Assembly: GCF_029318635.1 (NCBI RefSeq) | Contig: NZ_CP119676.1 | Span: 2,245,001 to 2,309,000, forward strand | DNA length: 64,000 nucleotides | DNA from: Varunaivibrio sulfuroxidans | GTDB taxonomy: Bacteria > Pseudomonadota > Alphaproteobacteria > Rhodospirillales > Magnetovibrionaceae | Reading direction: 5' to 3' | Shown here: positions 9,029 to 16,978 of the stretch, piece by piece | Numbering within the stretch: the first letter of the stretch is position 1 | Layout: every line of letters begins with the position of its first letter | Program-made: the position numbers and the translations under genes | The notes under the pieces: generated by a model | The model's input: only the letters and a program-made list of their open reading frames with translations | Database searches by the model: none | Told to the model about the DNA's origin: nothing

Positions 9029-9916
9029 TTAGCGGTCCTTCGGGTCCAGGGCGTCGCGCAAGCCGTCGCCGATGAAGTTGAAGCAGAACAACGTGACGGC
9101 GAGGAAGACGGCGGGGAAAATCAGCATCCACGGCGCGGTTTCCATGACCCGCGCGCCCTCGGAGATCAGCACCCCCCAGCTGGTCAGCGGTTCCTGAACG
9201 CCGAGCCCCAAGAACGAGAGAAAACTTTCGGTCAAGATCACCTGGGGGATGGTCAGCGTCATGTAAACGATGACCGGTCCCAGCACGTTGGGGATGACGT
9301 GGCGGAAAATGATGACGCGGCTTTTGACGCCGACGGCCAGCGCGGCCTCGATATATTCCTTGCGCCGCACCGATAACGTCTGCCCGCGCACGATGCGCGC
9401 CATGGTCAGCCATTCGACGGCCCCCAGGGCGATGAAAATCAGGAAAATGTTGCGCCCGAAAATGACCATCAGCAAAATCACGAAAAACATGAACGGCAGC
9501 GAATAGAGGATATCGACGAAGCGCATCATGAAATTATCGACGCGCCCGCCGAAATAGCCCGCCACGGCGCCATAGGTGACGCCGATCACCAGACTGACCG
9601 TGGTCGCCAACACGCCGACCATCAACGATACCCGCGCGCCATACAGGGTGCGCACGAACAGATCGCGCCCGTTGCCGTCGGTGCCGAACCAAAAACCGTG
9701 GGCGAAATTGGGCGGCGCCTGGATGAAATCCCAATAAACCTCGTCATAGGGATGAGGGCTTAGCCACGGCGCGAGAATCGCCATGGCGGTAATGACGGCG
9801 AGAACGATCATCGAGGTCACGGCCGCCTTGTTGCGCATCAGGCGGCGGCGGGCGTCCTGCCACAAGGACCGCCCGGCGATTTCCGCGACCCCGGCCATGG
9901 CGTCTTTTTGCATCAT
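9029..9916 (-). CDS. oppC: Oligopeptide ABC transporter permease OppC
   Basis: An inner-membrane permease of the BPD_transp_1 family. It has an N-terminal span typical of OppC, five further spans, and the EAA-type cytoplasmic loop that contacts the ATPase (EYIEAALAVGVKSRVIIFRHVIPN). The 295-residue length is normal. It overlaps oppB by 4 bp and precedes oppD by 2 bp, so the proteins are likely made in fixed ratio. With OppB it forms the peptide channel. Confidence 0.93.
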   Translation of the reverse strand: MMQKDAMAGVAEIAGRSLWQDARRRLMRNKAAVTSMIVLAVITAMAILAPWLSPHPYDEVYWDFIQAPPNFAHGFWFGTDGNGRDLFVRTLYGARVSLMVGVLATTVSLVIGVTYGAVAGYFGGRVDNFMMRFVDILYSLPFMFFVILLMVIFGRNIFLIFIALGAVEWLTMARIVRGQTLSVRRKEYIEAALAVGVKSRVIIFRHVIPNVLGPVIVYMTLTIPQVILTESFLSFLGLGVQEPLTSWGVLISEGARVMETAPWMLIFPAVFLAVTLFCFNFIGDGLRDALDPKDR

Positions 9917-10839
9917 TTTTTGGCCCTCAATTTCGGGTCCAGGAAGCTGTAGATCACATCGACCAGCAAATTGAGAACGATAATCAAGGCGGCGTAGAAC
10001 ACCACCACGCCCATCACCAGGGGGTAATCGCGGTTAAGCGCGCCCTGCACGAAATAGCGCCCGATGCCGGGCACCTCGAAGATGGTTTCGACGACCACCG
10101 AGCCGGTCATGATCGCCGCCGTCGCCGGGCCCAGGTAGGAGACCACCGGCAGCAGGGCCCCCTTCAGGGCGTGGCGAAACAGCACGATCCGCCCGCCCAA
10201 GCCCTTGGCGTGGGCGGTGCGGATGTAGTTGGAGTGCAGCACCTCGATCATCGAGCCGCGCGACAACCGCGCGATATAGGCGACCTGCGGCAGGGCCAGG
10301 GTGACGATGGGCAAAACCTTGTTGATCCAGGCGCCGCCTCCCCACCCCGCGACCGGCAGCCACGACAGATAAACCCCGAACACCAAAGTCAGGATCGGGG
10401 CCATCACGAAGTTGGGTATGGCGATGCCGGTCATGGCTACTCCCATGACGGTGTAGTCGGTGGCGCTGTTTTGCCTCAGCGCCGCCAGCGCGCCGAACAA
10501 TACCCCGAAGACCAGGGCCAGCGCGATCGCCGTGCCGCCCAACTGCATGCTGGCGGGAAGGCCGTCCAAGATCAGGTCCCTGACCGTGAAATCGCGCACC
10601 ATGTATGACGGCCCGAAATCGAAGACCAGCAGCCTTTCGACATAATGGACATATTGCAGGGCCAGCGGCTTATCCAAGTTGTAAGCCCGCAGCATGTTGG
10701 CTTCGATTTCCGGCGGCAGGTTGCGTTCGCGGTCGAACGGGCCGCCGGGGGCGAGACGCATGATGAAGAACGACACGGTAATGACGATAAACAGCGTCGG
10801 GATGGCGCTCAGCGTGCGCCGGACGATGTATGAAATCAT
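9913..10839 (-). CDS. oppB: Oligopeptide ABC transporter permease OppB
   Basis: The second channel subunit of the importer. The N-terminus (MISYIVRRTLSAIPTLFIV) is the characteristic OppB opening, followed by the large periplasmic loop and the EAA loop YIRTAHAKGLGGRIVLFRHA. Length (308 aa) and six predicted spans fit the family. A strong hairpin lies between it and the upstream oppA, which could lower its expression relative to the binding protein. Confidence 0.93.
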   Translation of the reverse strand: MISYIVRRTLSAIPTLFIVITVSFFIMRLAPGGPFDRERNLPPEIEANMLRAYNLDKPLALQYVHYVERLLVFDFGPSYMVRDFTVRDLILDGLPASMQLGGTAIALALVFGVLFGALAALRQNSATDYTVMGVAMTGIAIPNFVMAPILTLVFGVYLSWLPVAGWGGGAWINKVLPIVTLALPQVAYIARLSRGSMIEVLHSNYIRTAHAKGLGGRIVLFRHALKGALLPVVSYLGPATAAIMTGSVVVETIFEVPGIGRYFVQGALNRDYPLVMGVVVFYAALIIVLNLLVDVIYSFLDPKLRAKK

Positions 10840-10857
10840 GGGACGATCCCCGGCCTG

Positions 10858-10896
10858 GAAAAAGAATAGCCGGAACGGCGGTTGCGCGCCGTTCCG
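10858..10896 (-). terminator. Intra-operon hairpin between oppA and oppB (attenuator or mRNA stabiliser)
   Basis: CGGAACGGCG (10871-10880) and CGCCGTTCCG (10887-10896) form a perfect 10-bp stem with a 6-nt loop. Read on the minus strand it is followed by GCTATTCTTTTTC, an imperfect U-tract. A partial terminator or 3' stabiliser here would explain a high OppA to permease ratio, a common arrangement in binding-protein operons. Confidence 0.6.
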
Positions 10897-10906
10897 ACCG
10901 GGTTCG

Positions 10907-12520
10907 TCACTTCGTCAACGTCAGCCATCGGGTGCGGTGGATGTCCTTGGTGTTGTCGATCCATCCCTTGACCCTGGGCGAGACCAACTCCTTGGAGATA
11001 TAATAGTAAATCGGCATTACCGGCTGGTCGGCCATGGCGATGGCCTCGGCCTGGCGCATGACGTCGGCGCGCTTTTTCAGATCGACCGTTTGGGCGGCCT
11101 GGGCCATCAAGCGGTCGAAGCTGGCGTCTTTGTAACGGCCATAGTTCAGCGCCCCGGTGTGACTGTCGAGCAGGTAGAGAAAATCCTGGGCGTCGTTGTA
11201 GTCGGCGATCCAGCCGGCGCGGGCGACCTGGAATTTGCCCTGCTTGAGATTGGCGTAATGGACCTTGGCCTCGGCATTGTATAGTTCCGTTTGAACGTCG
11301 AGTCCCTTCCACATCGCGGCGACGGCGACGGCGATGCGCTTGTGATTTTCCGAGGTGTTGTAGCTGAGCGTGAGCTTCAGCGGATGATCGGGGCCGAAGC
11401 CGGCGGCCTTCAACAAGGTCTTGGCCTCGGCGAGGCGCTTGGCGTAGGGCATGTCCTTCCATGTCACATAGGACGGCGTACCGTAGTTATCGACCCCCGG
11501 AGGGACGAAACTGTAGGCTGCGATCTCGCCGGTTTTCAGCACCTTATCGACGATCACCTTACGATTGATCGCCATCGACAGGGCGCGGCGCACGCGCACG
11601 TCGGTAAACGGTTTCTTGGTCGTGTTGACGACGTAGTAATAGGTCCCCAGGTAGGGCGCGATGCGGATATCGCTCGCCATGTTGGCGCGCAGCCAGTTGA
11701 TTTGGCCCGATGAAATATCGGTATCGACATCGATCTCGCCGGCGCGGAAGCGTTTTTGCGCCGCGGCGCGGTCTTCCTGCGGGTAGTAGACGACGCGGTC
11801 GATATGAACGTTGGCGGCGTCGTAGAACTTGGGGTTTTTCTTCAGTTTGACATAGGAGTTGGGCACCCACTTGTCGAGAACGTAAGGCCCGTTGGAGACG
11901 ATATGGCCGGGCTTGATCCAGGCCTTGCCCCATTTTTCGATAACGTGCTTGGGCACCGGCCAGGCGGTGTAATGGGTCAGCAGGCCGAGGAAATACGGCG
12001 TCGGACCGGAGAGGTCGATTCGCAAGGTGTTGGCGTCGATCGCCTTGACGCCCAGGGCGTCCGGTTTCATCTTGCCGGTGTTGACCGCCTCGGCGTTCTT
12101 GATCGGATACAGCAGCGAGGCGTATTCGGCGGCGGTCGCCGGGTTCAAGATACGCCGCAGCGAGAAGACGAAATCGTCCGCCGTCACCGGCACGCCGTCC
12201 GACCAAGTGTGGGGGCGAATTTTAAAGGTGTAGGTCAGCCCGCCGTTGCTGATCTTGTAGCTTTGCGCCGCGCCGAGCACCGCCTTGCCGGCGGCGTCTT
12301 CGGTCATTAACCCCAAGAACATGTCGCCGACGATGCGGTTTTCCCAAGTTCCCGAAACCAGTTGCGGGTCGAGCGTCGCGGGCTCGCCCATGTTGGCGAC
12401 GCGCAGAACGCTTTCGCCGTGGGCAGGGGCGCTTAGCGTGCCCAAACCCGCAAGCAGGCCGGTCGCGCCGATAACGGCCGCGACCAACGCGCGGCCCCAT
12501 TTGATTGTGCGTGATGTCAT
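10907..12520 (-). CDS. oppA: Periplasmic oligopeptide-binding protein OppA
   Basis: The solute-binding protein of the importer (SBP family 5). A Sec signal peptide of about 35 residues ends in the AHG/ES region after a hydrophobic stretch. The mature part contains the family pattern from EPATLDPQ through the KIRPHTWSDGVPVTADDFVFSLRR segment to a C-terminal lobe with ARAGWIADYNDAQDFL. Length (537 aa) is that of OppA/DppA proteins. It delivers peptides to OppBC. The ligand range cannot be read from sequence; OppA is most likely because of the four adjoining transporter genes. Confidence 0.92.
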   Translation of the reverse strand: MTSRTIKWGRALVAAVIGATGLLAGLGTLSAPAHGESVLRVANMGEPATLDPQLVSGTWENRIVGDMFLGLMTEDAAGKAVLGAAQSYKISNGGLTYTFKIRPHTWSDGVPVTADDFVFSLRRILNPATAAEYASLLYPIKNAEAVNTGKMKPDALGVKAIDANTLRIDLSGPTPYFLGLLTHYTAWPVPKHVIEKWGKAWIKPGHIVSNGPYVLDKWVPNSYVKLKKNPKFYDAANVHIDRVVYYPQEDRAAAQKRFRAGEIDVDTDISSGQINWLRANMASDIRIAPYLGTYYYVVNTTKKPFTDVRVRRALSMAINRKVIVDKVLKTGEIAAYSFVPPGVDNYGTPSYVTWKDMPYAKRLAEAKTLLKAAGFGPDHPLKLTLSYNTSENHKRIAVAVAAMWKGLDVQTELYNAEAKVHYANLKQGKFQVARAGWIADYNDAQDFLYLLDSHTGALNYGRYKDASFDRLMAQAAQTVDLKKRADVMRQAEAIAMADQPVMPIYYYISKELVSPRVKGWIDNTKDIHRTRWLTLTK

Positions 12521-12779
12521 TTTATGCTCCCCGCCAGGGTCTTCGTCGCGCGGCCCTGTTCGTGTGATGGTTTTGTGGGCCGGTCGGCCCTGCTAGCTTC
12601 AAACGTTAACGCCGGGATAGGGTCCGGGCAATGTAATTTTATTACGTTTTGTTCAATTCCCATATGCGTTACAAGACGTTATAAAATAAGAAAATATATA
12701 CACGGCGACAAAGAGCGATTGTTCCCATGGGTGTTTTTATCCCCAGGAAATTCCGCGATGCGCGTATTTTTCGCGCGGC
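12521..12779. other. Promoter region of the opp operon
   Basis: This AT-rich block (about 12620-12720) between the cytochrome gene and oppA is likely the opp promoter region, read on the minus strand. It contains a small perfect inverted repeat GTAAT-TTT-ATTAC at 12633-12645 and a GGGCCG/CGGCCC dyad near 12575. No convincing open frame is present. Confidence 0.4.
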
Positions 12780-13505
12780 CTAAGGATGCGGTTTCGCGTC
12801 TTGGTACAAGGCGATCAATGCCGCGATTTGGGCATTGCCAAGCGGGTTGGCGAGGCCGGTCGCGCGGTCGCCGCGCACGCCGGAAACCATGCGCGCGGTG
12901 AACTCGCGGCGCGATTGGTTGCGCACCATCGTATATAGGCTGCGCGCCGGTCGCGCCACCGCCGCGTCCTCGGGGGGGGCGTCTTGCGGCGTGGCGCCGT
13001 GGCAGGCCGCGCAGTATGCGTTGTGCAGCGCCAAAGCCTTGGCGCGGTCTTGGGGGCGCGCCAAGGCGGGATCGTACGGTGAAGTGTCCAGGGGGTGACG
13101 CGCGATCAAGGCGTCGAGCCATCGCGTGAGGTCGTTTTTCGCCTCGGGGGCGCGCCAATTTTGGGCGTATGCACGCGCTTGAGGGGCGCTTGGCGCGTCG
13201 TCGTTGAGGCGCAGCTGCCAGGCGAGGGACCCCAGCATTCCGGTGATGCGTCGCCTTAGGCCTTTTTTCTGGGCGGCGGGCAAGCGACCCTCATCCAAAC
13301 GTCTAAGATCCCCGCGAATAACCAATATGTGCGCCCCCAAAAGCCGCGCGTCGTCGCCTTGGGCGTGGGCGTCGGGCGGCGCGGAAAAGAAGGCGCAAAG
13401 AGCCGGAAGAATGGCGCAGCCGAAGACCGCGCCCGAAAAGGCGCGGCCTAAAAAACCGCGATGGGTGCGCCGCGCCGGTGATGGGAAGATAGGAAATGAT
13501 GCCAT
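12780..13505 (-). CDS. Periplasmic c-type cytochrome with one CAACH heme motif
   Basis: A secreted protein with a hydrophobic N-terminal stretch ending in DAHAQG, typical of a Sec signal peptide. A single heme attachment site CAACH lies at residues 165-169, with Met193 or Met206 as candidate distal ligand, so the last roughly 90 residues form a small cytochrome c. The 100 residues before the heme domain are arginine- and leucine-rich and match nothing I recognise. It is the last gene of the sulfur operon, 57 bp behind the tandem rhodanese, and could accept electrons from periplasmic sulfur oxidation. The start codon lacks a good Shine-Dalgarno. Confidence 0.78.
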   Translation of the reverse strand: MASFPIFPSPARRTHRGFLGRAFSGAVFGCAILPALCAFFSAPPDAHAQGDDARLLGAHILVIRGDLRRLDEGRLPAAQKKGLRRRITGMLGSLAWQLRLNDDAPSAPQARAYAQNWRAPEAKNDLTRWLDALIARHPLDTSPYDPALARPQDRAKALALHNAYCAACHGATPQDAPPEDAAVARPARSLYTMVRNQSRREFTARMVSGVRGDRATGLANPLGNAQIAALIALYQDAKPHP

Positions 13506-13562
13506 CGACGCGAAGCCCCGTCGTGTTGCGGCCCGTTCGGGCTTAGGACCGGGTGCGGTCCC

Positions 13563-14528
13563 TCATTGCAGTTTGACTTTCTGTTCGACCGGCATGTGCT
13601 TGTTGGTCCATTCGGTCATCGAACCATCATACATCTCGGCCTGTTTGTTGCCTAGAATTTCCGCCGAGGCGAACCAGCCCAGCGACGCCCAATGGCCGGT
13701 GTTGCAAAAAGTAATTTGCTTGCCCGTGGTGGGGATGCCCGCCGCCGCGTATAGCTCCTTGAGTTCTTTGGCGGAACGGAACATGCCGCCGTTGTTTTCC
13801 GTCAGCCAGCTTTCGGGTAGGTTGCGCGCGCCGGGGATGGTGCCGCTGGCCTTCGATTTGGGGTGGCGGTTGACGCCCATGTACTGATCGGCGGTGCGGT
13901 TATCAATCAAGGTGACGCCGCTGTCTTCGGCCTTTTTGACGTCCTGGGTGTTGATGAGCATGGCCTTTTGCAGGTGCACGGGGAAGGTTTGCGCCGTCAC
14001 CTTGGCCATGCCGCGGGCCAATGGATTGAGGGGCTTTCCGTTTTTGTCCACGTTCGCTAAGTAGGCCTTCATGCCGCCGTCGAGAATGGACACGTTGTCG
14101 TGGCCGAGGACCTTAAATGTCCAGTACAGGCGGGTTGCGGTGCCCATGTCGGAGGCCGAATTTCCCGGCGCGACGAGGACGACGTGGGTGTCGGGGCCGA
14201 TACCCAGGCCGCCGATCAACTTCGCCAGGGGCGCGGTGTCCTTGGGGAACATCCCCGGCACGCCGTCTTCGCTGACGCGCCAGCCGTCCTTGGCGTAGTT
14301 GGTATCGACCGCGCCCGGAATGTGGCCACGCAGGTAATCGCTTTTGGCGCGCACATCGATGAAGACGACCCCCGCCTTGCCGGCGTTGGTCTTGGCCCAA
14401 GCGACATCGACCAAGGGCTGCGCCGCACGTGCGACCGGACTGAGTGCGATAAAAATGGCGATGAACGCGACCGAGGCCACGCCCTTTATCAAATGTCTGA
14501 TCATTTTCGCGGAACCTTTACGTATCAT
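13563..14528 (-). CDS. Periplasmic tandem-rhodanese sulfurtransferase
   Basis: Two rhodanese domains after a signal peptide (hydrophobic core about residues 15-33, ending ARAA). The first domain (VVFIDVRAKSDYLRGHIPGA) is inactive-looking, with a serine-containing loop APGNSASD where the cysteine should be. The second carries the catalytic loop CNTGHW with Cys275. Such enzymes transfer sulfane sulfur from thiosulfate or persulfides to thiols or cyanide. The ATG has a strong Shine-Dalgarno (GGGAGA, 7 nt upstream). It lies in the minus-strand sulfur operon ahead of the cytochrome, suggesting a periplasmic sulfur-transfer step linked to electron transfer. Confidence 0.87.
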   Translation of the reverse strand: MIRKGSAKMIRHLIKGVASVAFIAIFIALSPVARAAQPLVDVAWAKTNAGKAGVVFIDVRAKSDYLRGHIPGAVDTNYAKDGWRVSEDGVPGMFPKDTAPLAKLIGGLGIGPDTHVVLVAPGNSASDMGTATRLYWTFKVLGHDNVSILDGGMKAYLANVDKNGKPLNPLARGMAKVTAQTFPVHLQKAMLINTQDVKKAEDSGVTLIDNRTADQYMGVNRHPKSKASGTIPGARNLPESWLTENNGGMFRSAKELKELYAAAGIPTTGKQITFCNTGHWASLGWFASAEILGNKQAEMYDGSMTEWTNKHMPVEQKVKLQ

Positions 14529-14600
14529 GATTGTCTCCCTTCTTTTTCAATTTTGTTTTTGCGCTTGCTCCCCGCTTAGGCGGTGGTTTTTTTACCGTTT

Positions 14601-14789
14601 TTATCGTGTGACGATATGCGCCGCCCCCATGATGGCGCGCACCGTCGCCGCCCAAGCGTCGTCGTCGGGGGCCAGTTTACGGATATCCACGCGCTGGATA
14701 TCGTGCATCCCCTCCAGCGTCTCCAGCGCCGCATCGAGCGTTTCGCCGTCCGGGAAAAGGCCGCAGTCGAGCACAAGTATGGTTGTCAT
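14601..14789 (-). CDS. Small DsrE/TusB-like protein of the sulfur operon (62 aa)
   Basis: A 62-residue protein starting MTTILVLDCGLF with one cysteine (Cys9). The beta-strand followed by an amphipathic helix and a second strand (VDIRKLAP) is what a shortened DsrE-like fold would show, but similarity is weak. The start is fixed by GGAGGA seven nt upstream of ATG 14789; a longer in-frame start at 14807 would place that site inside the gene. It sits 27 bp after the 92-residue DsrE-like gene and before the tandem rhodanese. Function unknown; a sulfur-relay accessory is my inference from position. Confidence 0.7.
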   Translation of the reverse strand: MTTILVLDCGLFPDGETLDAALETLEGMHDIQRVDIRKLAPDDDAWAATVRAIMGAAHIVTR

Positions 14790-14815
14790 GCGCGTTCCTC
14801 CGTTCATTGTCGGCG

Positions 14816-15094
14816 TTATGCCGAGATCACGTGATCGCTATGGGTGATCGCCTCCGCCAATGCGGTGGGAGAGAGGAGATCGAGCTCGCCTTCCATCTCG
14901 GCCACGGTGGTTTGCGGCGTAATCTCCGACAGTTCCAAAAGCTCGGCCATTTCGGTGTTGACGGGCGTGTCCTCGACCACGTGAGACATGAACACCAGCC
15001 GCACACGATGTCCGAAAATGGTCAATCCGGCGGCGATGCGCATGGCCTCGGCATGATCGCGTCGGGCCAAAACCAGAATATTTCTTTCACTCAT
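14816..15094 (-). CDS. DsrE-like small protein without cysteine (92 aa)
   Basis: The protein begins MSERNILVLARRDHAEAMRIAAGL, a first strand and helix like those of the DsrE/DsrF/DsrH fold, then a strand (VRLVFMS) and an acidic helical stretch, and ends in SDHVISA. It has no cysteine, so it cannot carry a persulfide itself and may be a structural subunit, as in TusBCD-type complexes. ATG 15094 is preceded by GAGGAA nine nt upstream, giving 92 residues; the frame extends upstream but overlaps the previous gene. Neighbours on both sides are also small DsrE-like proteins. Confidence 0.75.
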   Translation of the reverse strand: MSERNILVLARRDHAEAMRIAAGLTIFGHRVRLVFMSHVVEDTPVNTEMAELLELSEITPQTTVAEMEGELDLLSPTALAEAITHSDHVISA

Positions 15095-15132
15095 CTGCGC
15101 GGTTCCTCGCGTTGGGTCGTGGGGGCGCGTCC

Positions 15133-15453
15133 TTACAGGGCGACGACACGACCGGCTTCGCCCATCAAGGCGCTGTTGACGGTCTGGCTTGCCCTTTCGA
15201 ATGGGCAGGAGCGTACCTTCGCGTGTGGGTCTTTCATGTGGATGTCCCAGGAATGTTCGCATACCGCGACACGTTGCGCCCCCTCAAGGGCGTCGGCGAA
15301 GGCGGCGTCATCCGCGCCCATCACGCCGTCATTGGTGAGAAAGCACGCCCAACGGATCCCGGCGGCGCTGAGCGCGCGCCCCAGAGGGGCGGCGACGGCG
15401 GCGCTTTTCGCGGTCGTGATGTGAAGCAGGACGTCCAGGGTGTTTTCGGTCAT
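15133..15453 (-). CDS. DsrE/F-family-like sulfur carrier protein (106 aa)
   Basis: A DsrE-fold-like protein with the pattern strand (LDVLLHIT), helix, strand (IRWACFLTNDGV) and a downstream helix. It contains Cys37, Cys65 and Cys82; Cys65, in a strand-end position before EHSWDIH, is the best candidate for the persulfide-carrying residue. The start overlaps the stop of the upstream rhodanese-like gene as ATGA and has GAGGAA 7 nt upstream. It is the first of three consecutive DsrE-like small proteins, recalling the DsrEFH/TusBCD heterohexamer. I infer a cytoplasmic sulfur-transfer role. Confidence 0.82.
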   Translation of the reverse strand: MTENTLDVLLHITTAKSAAVAAPLGRALSAAGIRWACFLTNDGVMGADDAAFADALEGAQRVAVCEHSWDIHMKDPHAKVRSCPFERASQTVNSALMGEAGRVVAL

Positions 15454-16508
15454 GCCGGGTTCCTCGTATGTTCGTTTTTAGGCGTTGGGGCGTCGCCATA
15501 GGCGGCGGCATCCACCGGCAACGTGGGATCGCTCGCCCAGCGGCTCCAGCCGTCGAGATAAACGGCGATATCGGCGATCGGTCCCGCATCGCGCGGACGG
15601 GCGTCGGCGGGTGTCGGCGCGCCCTTGAAACGGGCCAATAGGGCGAGGCCTTGGGCCGGGTCGTCGCCGTAAACAATCAGGGGCCTGCGCGCGGTGAGGA
15701 TCGGCGCGCCGGGGCCGGTCAGGCGCGGGGTCGAGACGGGCACGTTGTCGGCTCCCGGAATATGGCCGCCCCGTTGCGTAGCGAAGCGCCGCCCCCAATA
15801 CGCCTCTTCCGTGCGCCCGTCGATCAACGCGGGTGGCGCGGTTTGCGCGGCGCCGCCCGCGATCAGGCGGCGCAGTTCCTCGTGGGTGACGATCGCCCGA
15901 TCGCGCATTGGGGCGGTGTAAACGACATCGCGGGTCATTGAACGGGTGTCGCCGCCCGCGCCCAGGCGTGCGTGCGGCAGCGGCGTGTTGACGACGGCGA
16001 CCCGATTTTGCCCCGCCAGATAAAGCGCCCCGGCGACGATGTCGCGGGCGCGGGCGTCGTCGCCGACCACCAGGGCCTCGTGCGTGCCGTCGAGTCCGAG
16101 CGCACCCAGCAACCAGCGAATATCGGAGAAGGTCGCAAGTCGCCCGCCGGGGCCGAACAGGTCGCGGGGTGCAAGGCAGGCCGCGCCGGGCAGCGAGGCC
16201 TTTTCGCACTGGTCCGTGGCGCGGGTGTCGATGATGCGCAGGTCCGACCGCGTCGAAAGAGCGGGAAGCGCGGTGAGATAAAATAAATTGGATTGGAACA
16301 GGCCGAGGCGCGGCGAGGTTTCGGGTTTCTTATGGGGTTTGGCTGTCGGGGGCTCGCCGGATGCGCGTTCGGCGTGAGAAAGGACAATCACCGCCCCGAG
16401 GACGAAGATATGCGAAAGCGTGACGACGGCGCCGAAAACAAGCAGCAGGGCGATTTGACGTTGTTTCTTCGTTATCGTGCGGAGCCGTGCGCCGATTGCG
16501 TGGTCCAT
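15450..16508 (-). CDS. Membrane-anchored rhodanese-like protein lacking the catalytic cysteine
   Basis: A 352-residue protein with an N-terminal hydrophobic anchor (about residues 19-45), followed by two rhodanese-type domains. The first is recognisable by RIIDTR, the second by LIDGRTEEAYWGRRF and GGHIPGADNVPVS. At the active-site loop the second domain reads IVYGDDPAQG and the first VVGDDARA, so glycine occupies the place of the catalytic cysteine in both. The only cysteines, 101 and 111, lie elsewhere. It is therefore probably a binding or scaffold subunit rather than a sulfurtransferase. It begins 2 bp after the 90-residue small membrane protein and overlaps the DsrE-like gene. Confidence 0.83.
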   Translation of the reverse strand: MDHAIGARLRTITKKQRQIALLLVFGAVVTLSHIFVLGAVIVLSHAERASGEPPTAKPHKKPETSPRLGLFQSNLFYLTALPALSTRSDLRIIDTRATDQCEKASLPGAACLAPRDLFGPGGRLATFSDIRWLLGALGLDGTHEALVVGDDARARDIVAGALYLAGQNRVAVVNTPLPHARLGAGGDTRSMTRDVVYTAPMRDRAIVTHEELRRLIAGGAAQTAPPALIDGRTEEAYWGRRFATQRGGHIPGADNVPVSTPRLTGPGAPILTARRPLIVYGDDPAQGLALLARFKGAPTPADARPRDAGPIADIAVYLDGWSRWASDPTLPVDAAAYGDAPTPKNEHTRNPA

Positions 16509-16509
16509 C

Positions 16510-16782
16510 TCAGCAACCGCCGAAATGGACCACCGGGGCCGCGGGCGTGCCGGGGCTGGCCGGTTGGGGGGGATTGTCGATGTAATAATTCATCAGCTCG
16601 CTCACCGCGACGGAGCCGAATCCGTCACCGAGATCGACGGCGCCCATGGCTTCCGCCGGTTGCGGTTTTTGGGCGGCCTGCAGGGTGCCTTTGGGTAACG
16701 AGGCCAAAGGAAAAAACAGCCACGCCAAGCCCAACGAAACGGCGAGCGTGACGACACAAAAGATGATGCTCGGTCTGTCCAT
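16510..16782 (-). CDS. Small single-span membrane protein ending in Gly-Gly-Cys (90 aa)
   Basis: The 90 residues comprise a hydrophobic segment at about 6-27 (with Cys9), a Pro/Ala-rich linker, a short motif VAVSELMNYYIDNPP, another Pro/Ala stretch and a C-terminal FGGC. The start is well defined by GAGGAGG about nine nt before ATG 16782. The C-terminal cysteine on a flexible tail resembles the swinging arms of sulfur carrier proteins, although no sequence family is recognised with certainty. The YY-motif resembles one in the 67-residue protein two genes upstream (VPMGALIRHYKG), suggesting related modules. Function unknown; a membrane-tethered persulfide acceptor is a hypothesis. Confidence 0.82.
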   Translation of the reverse strand: MDRPSIIFCVVTLAVSLGLAWLFFPLASLPKGTLQAAQKPQPAEAMGAVDLGDGFGSVAVSELMNYYIDNPPQPASPGTPAAPVVHFGGC

Positions 16783-16836
16783 TGAAAACGCCTCCTCTCG
16801 TGTTTGCGTGCGATTTTGTTGCGCCTCTGGGTAAGG

Positions 16837-16932
16837 CTACAGGGTGTCCTTTAGAAAGCTGACGTACATCACGGCGAACGCGACGACGGCTAAGATCAAT
16901 TGTGAAATCGTTTCAAGATCGAGTGTCGCCAT
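16837..16932 (-). CDS. 31-residue single-span membrane peptide
   Basis: A very short open frame with start ATG 16932 and stop TAG at 16837-16839. It encodes 31 residues: a short acidic N-terminus, one hydrophobic helix (about residues 9-27, including LILAVVAFAVMYV) and the tail LKDTL. An AAGGAAA Shine-Dalgarno lies about nine nt upstream. It lies in the same direction between two other small membrane-protein genes of the sulfur operon, with 46 bp and 54 bp on its sides. The ribosome site, hydrophobicity and position support translation; conservation would need checking. Confidence 0.65.
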   Translation of the reverse strand: MATLDLETISQLILAVVAFAVMYVSFLKDTL

Positions 16933-16978
16933 GGTTCGCATTTCCTTGTGTCGGACCCTCTCCGAGAGGACGAGGGTT

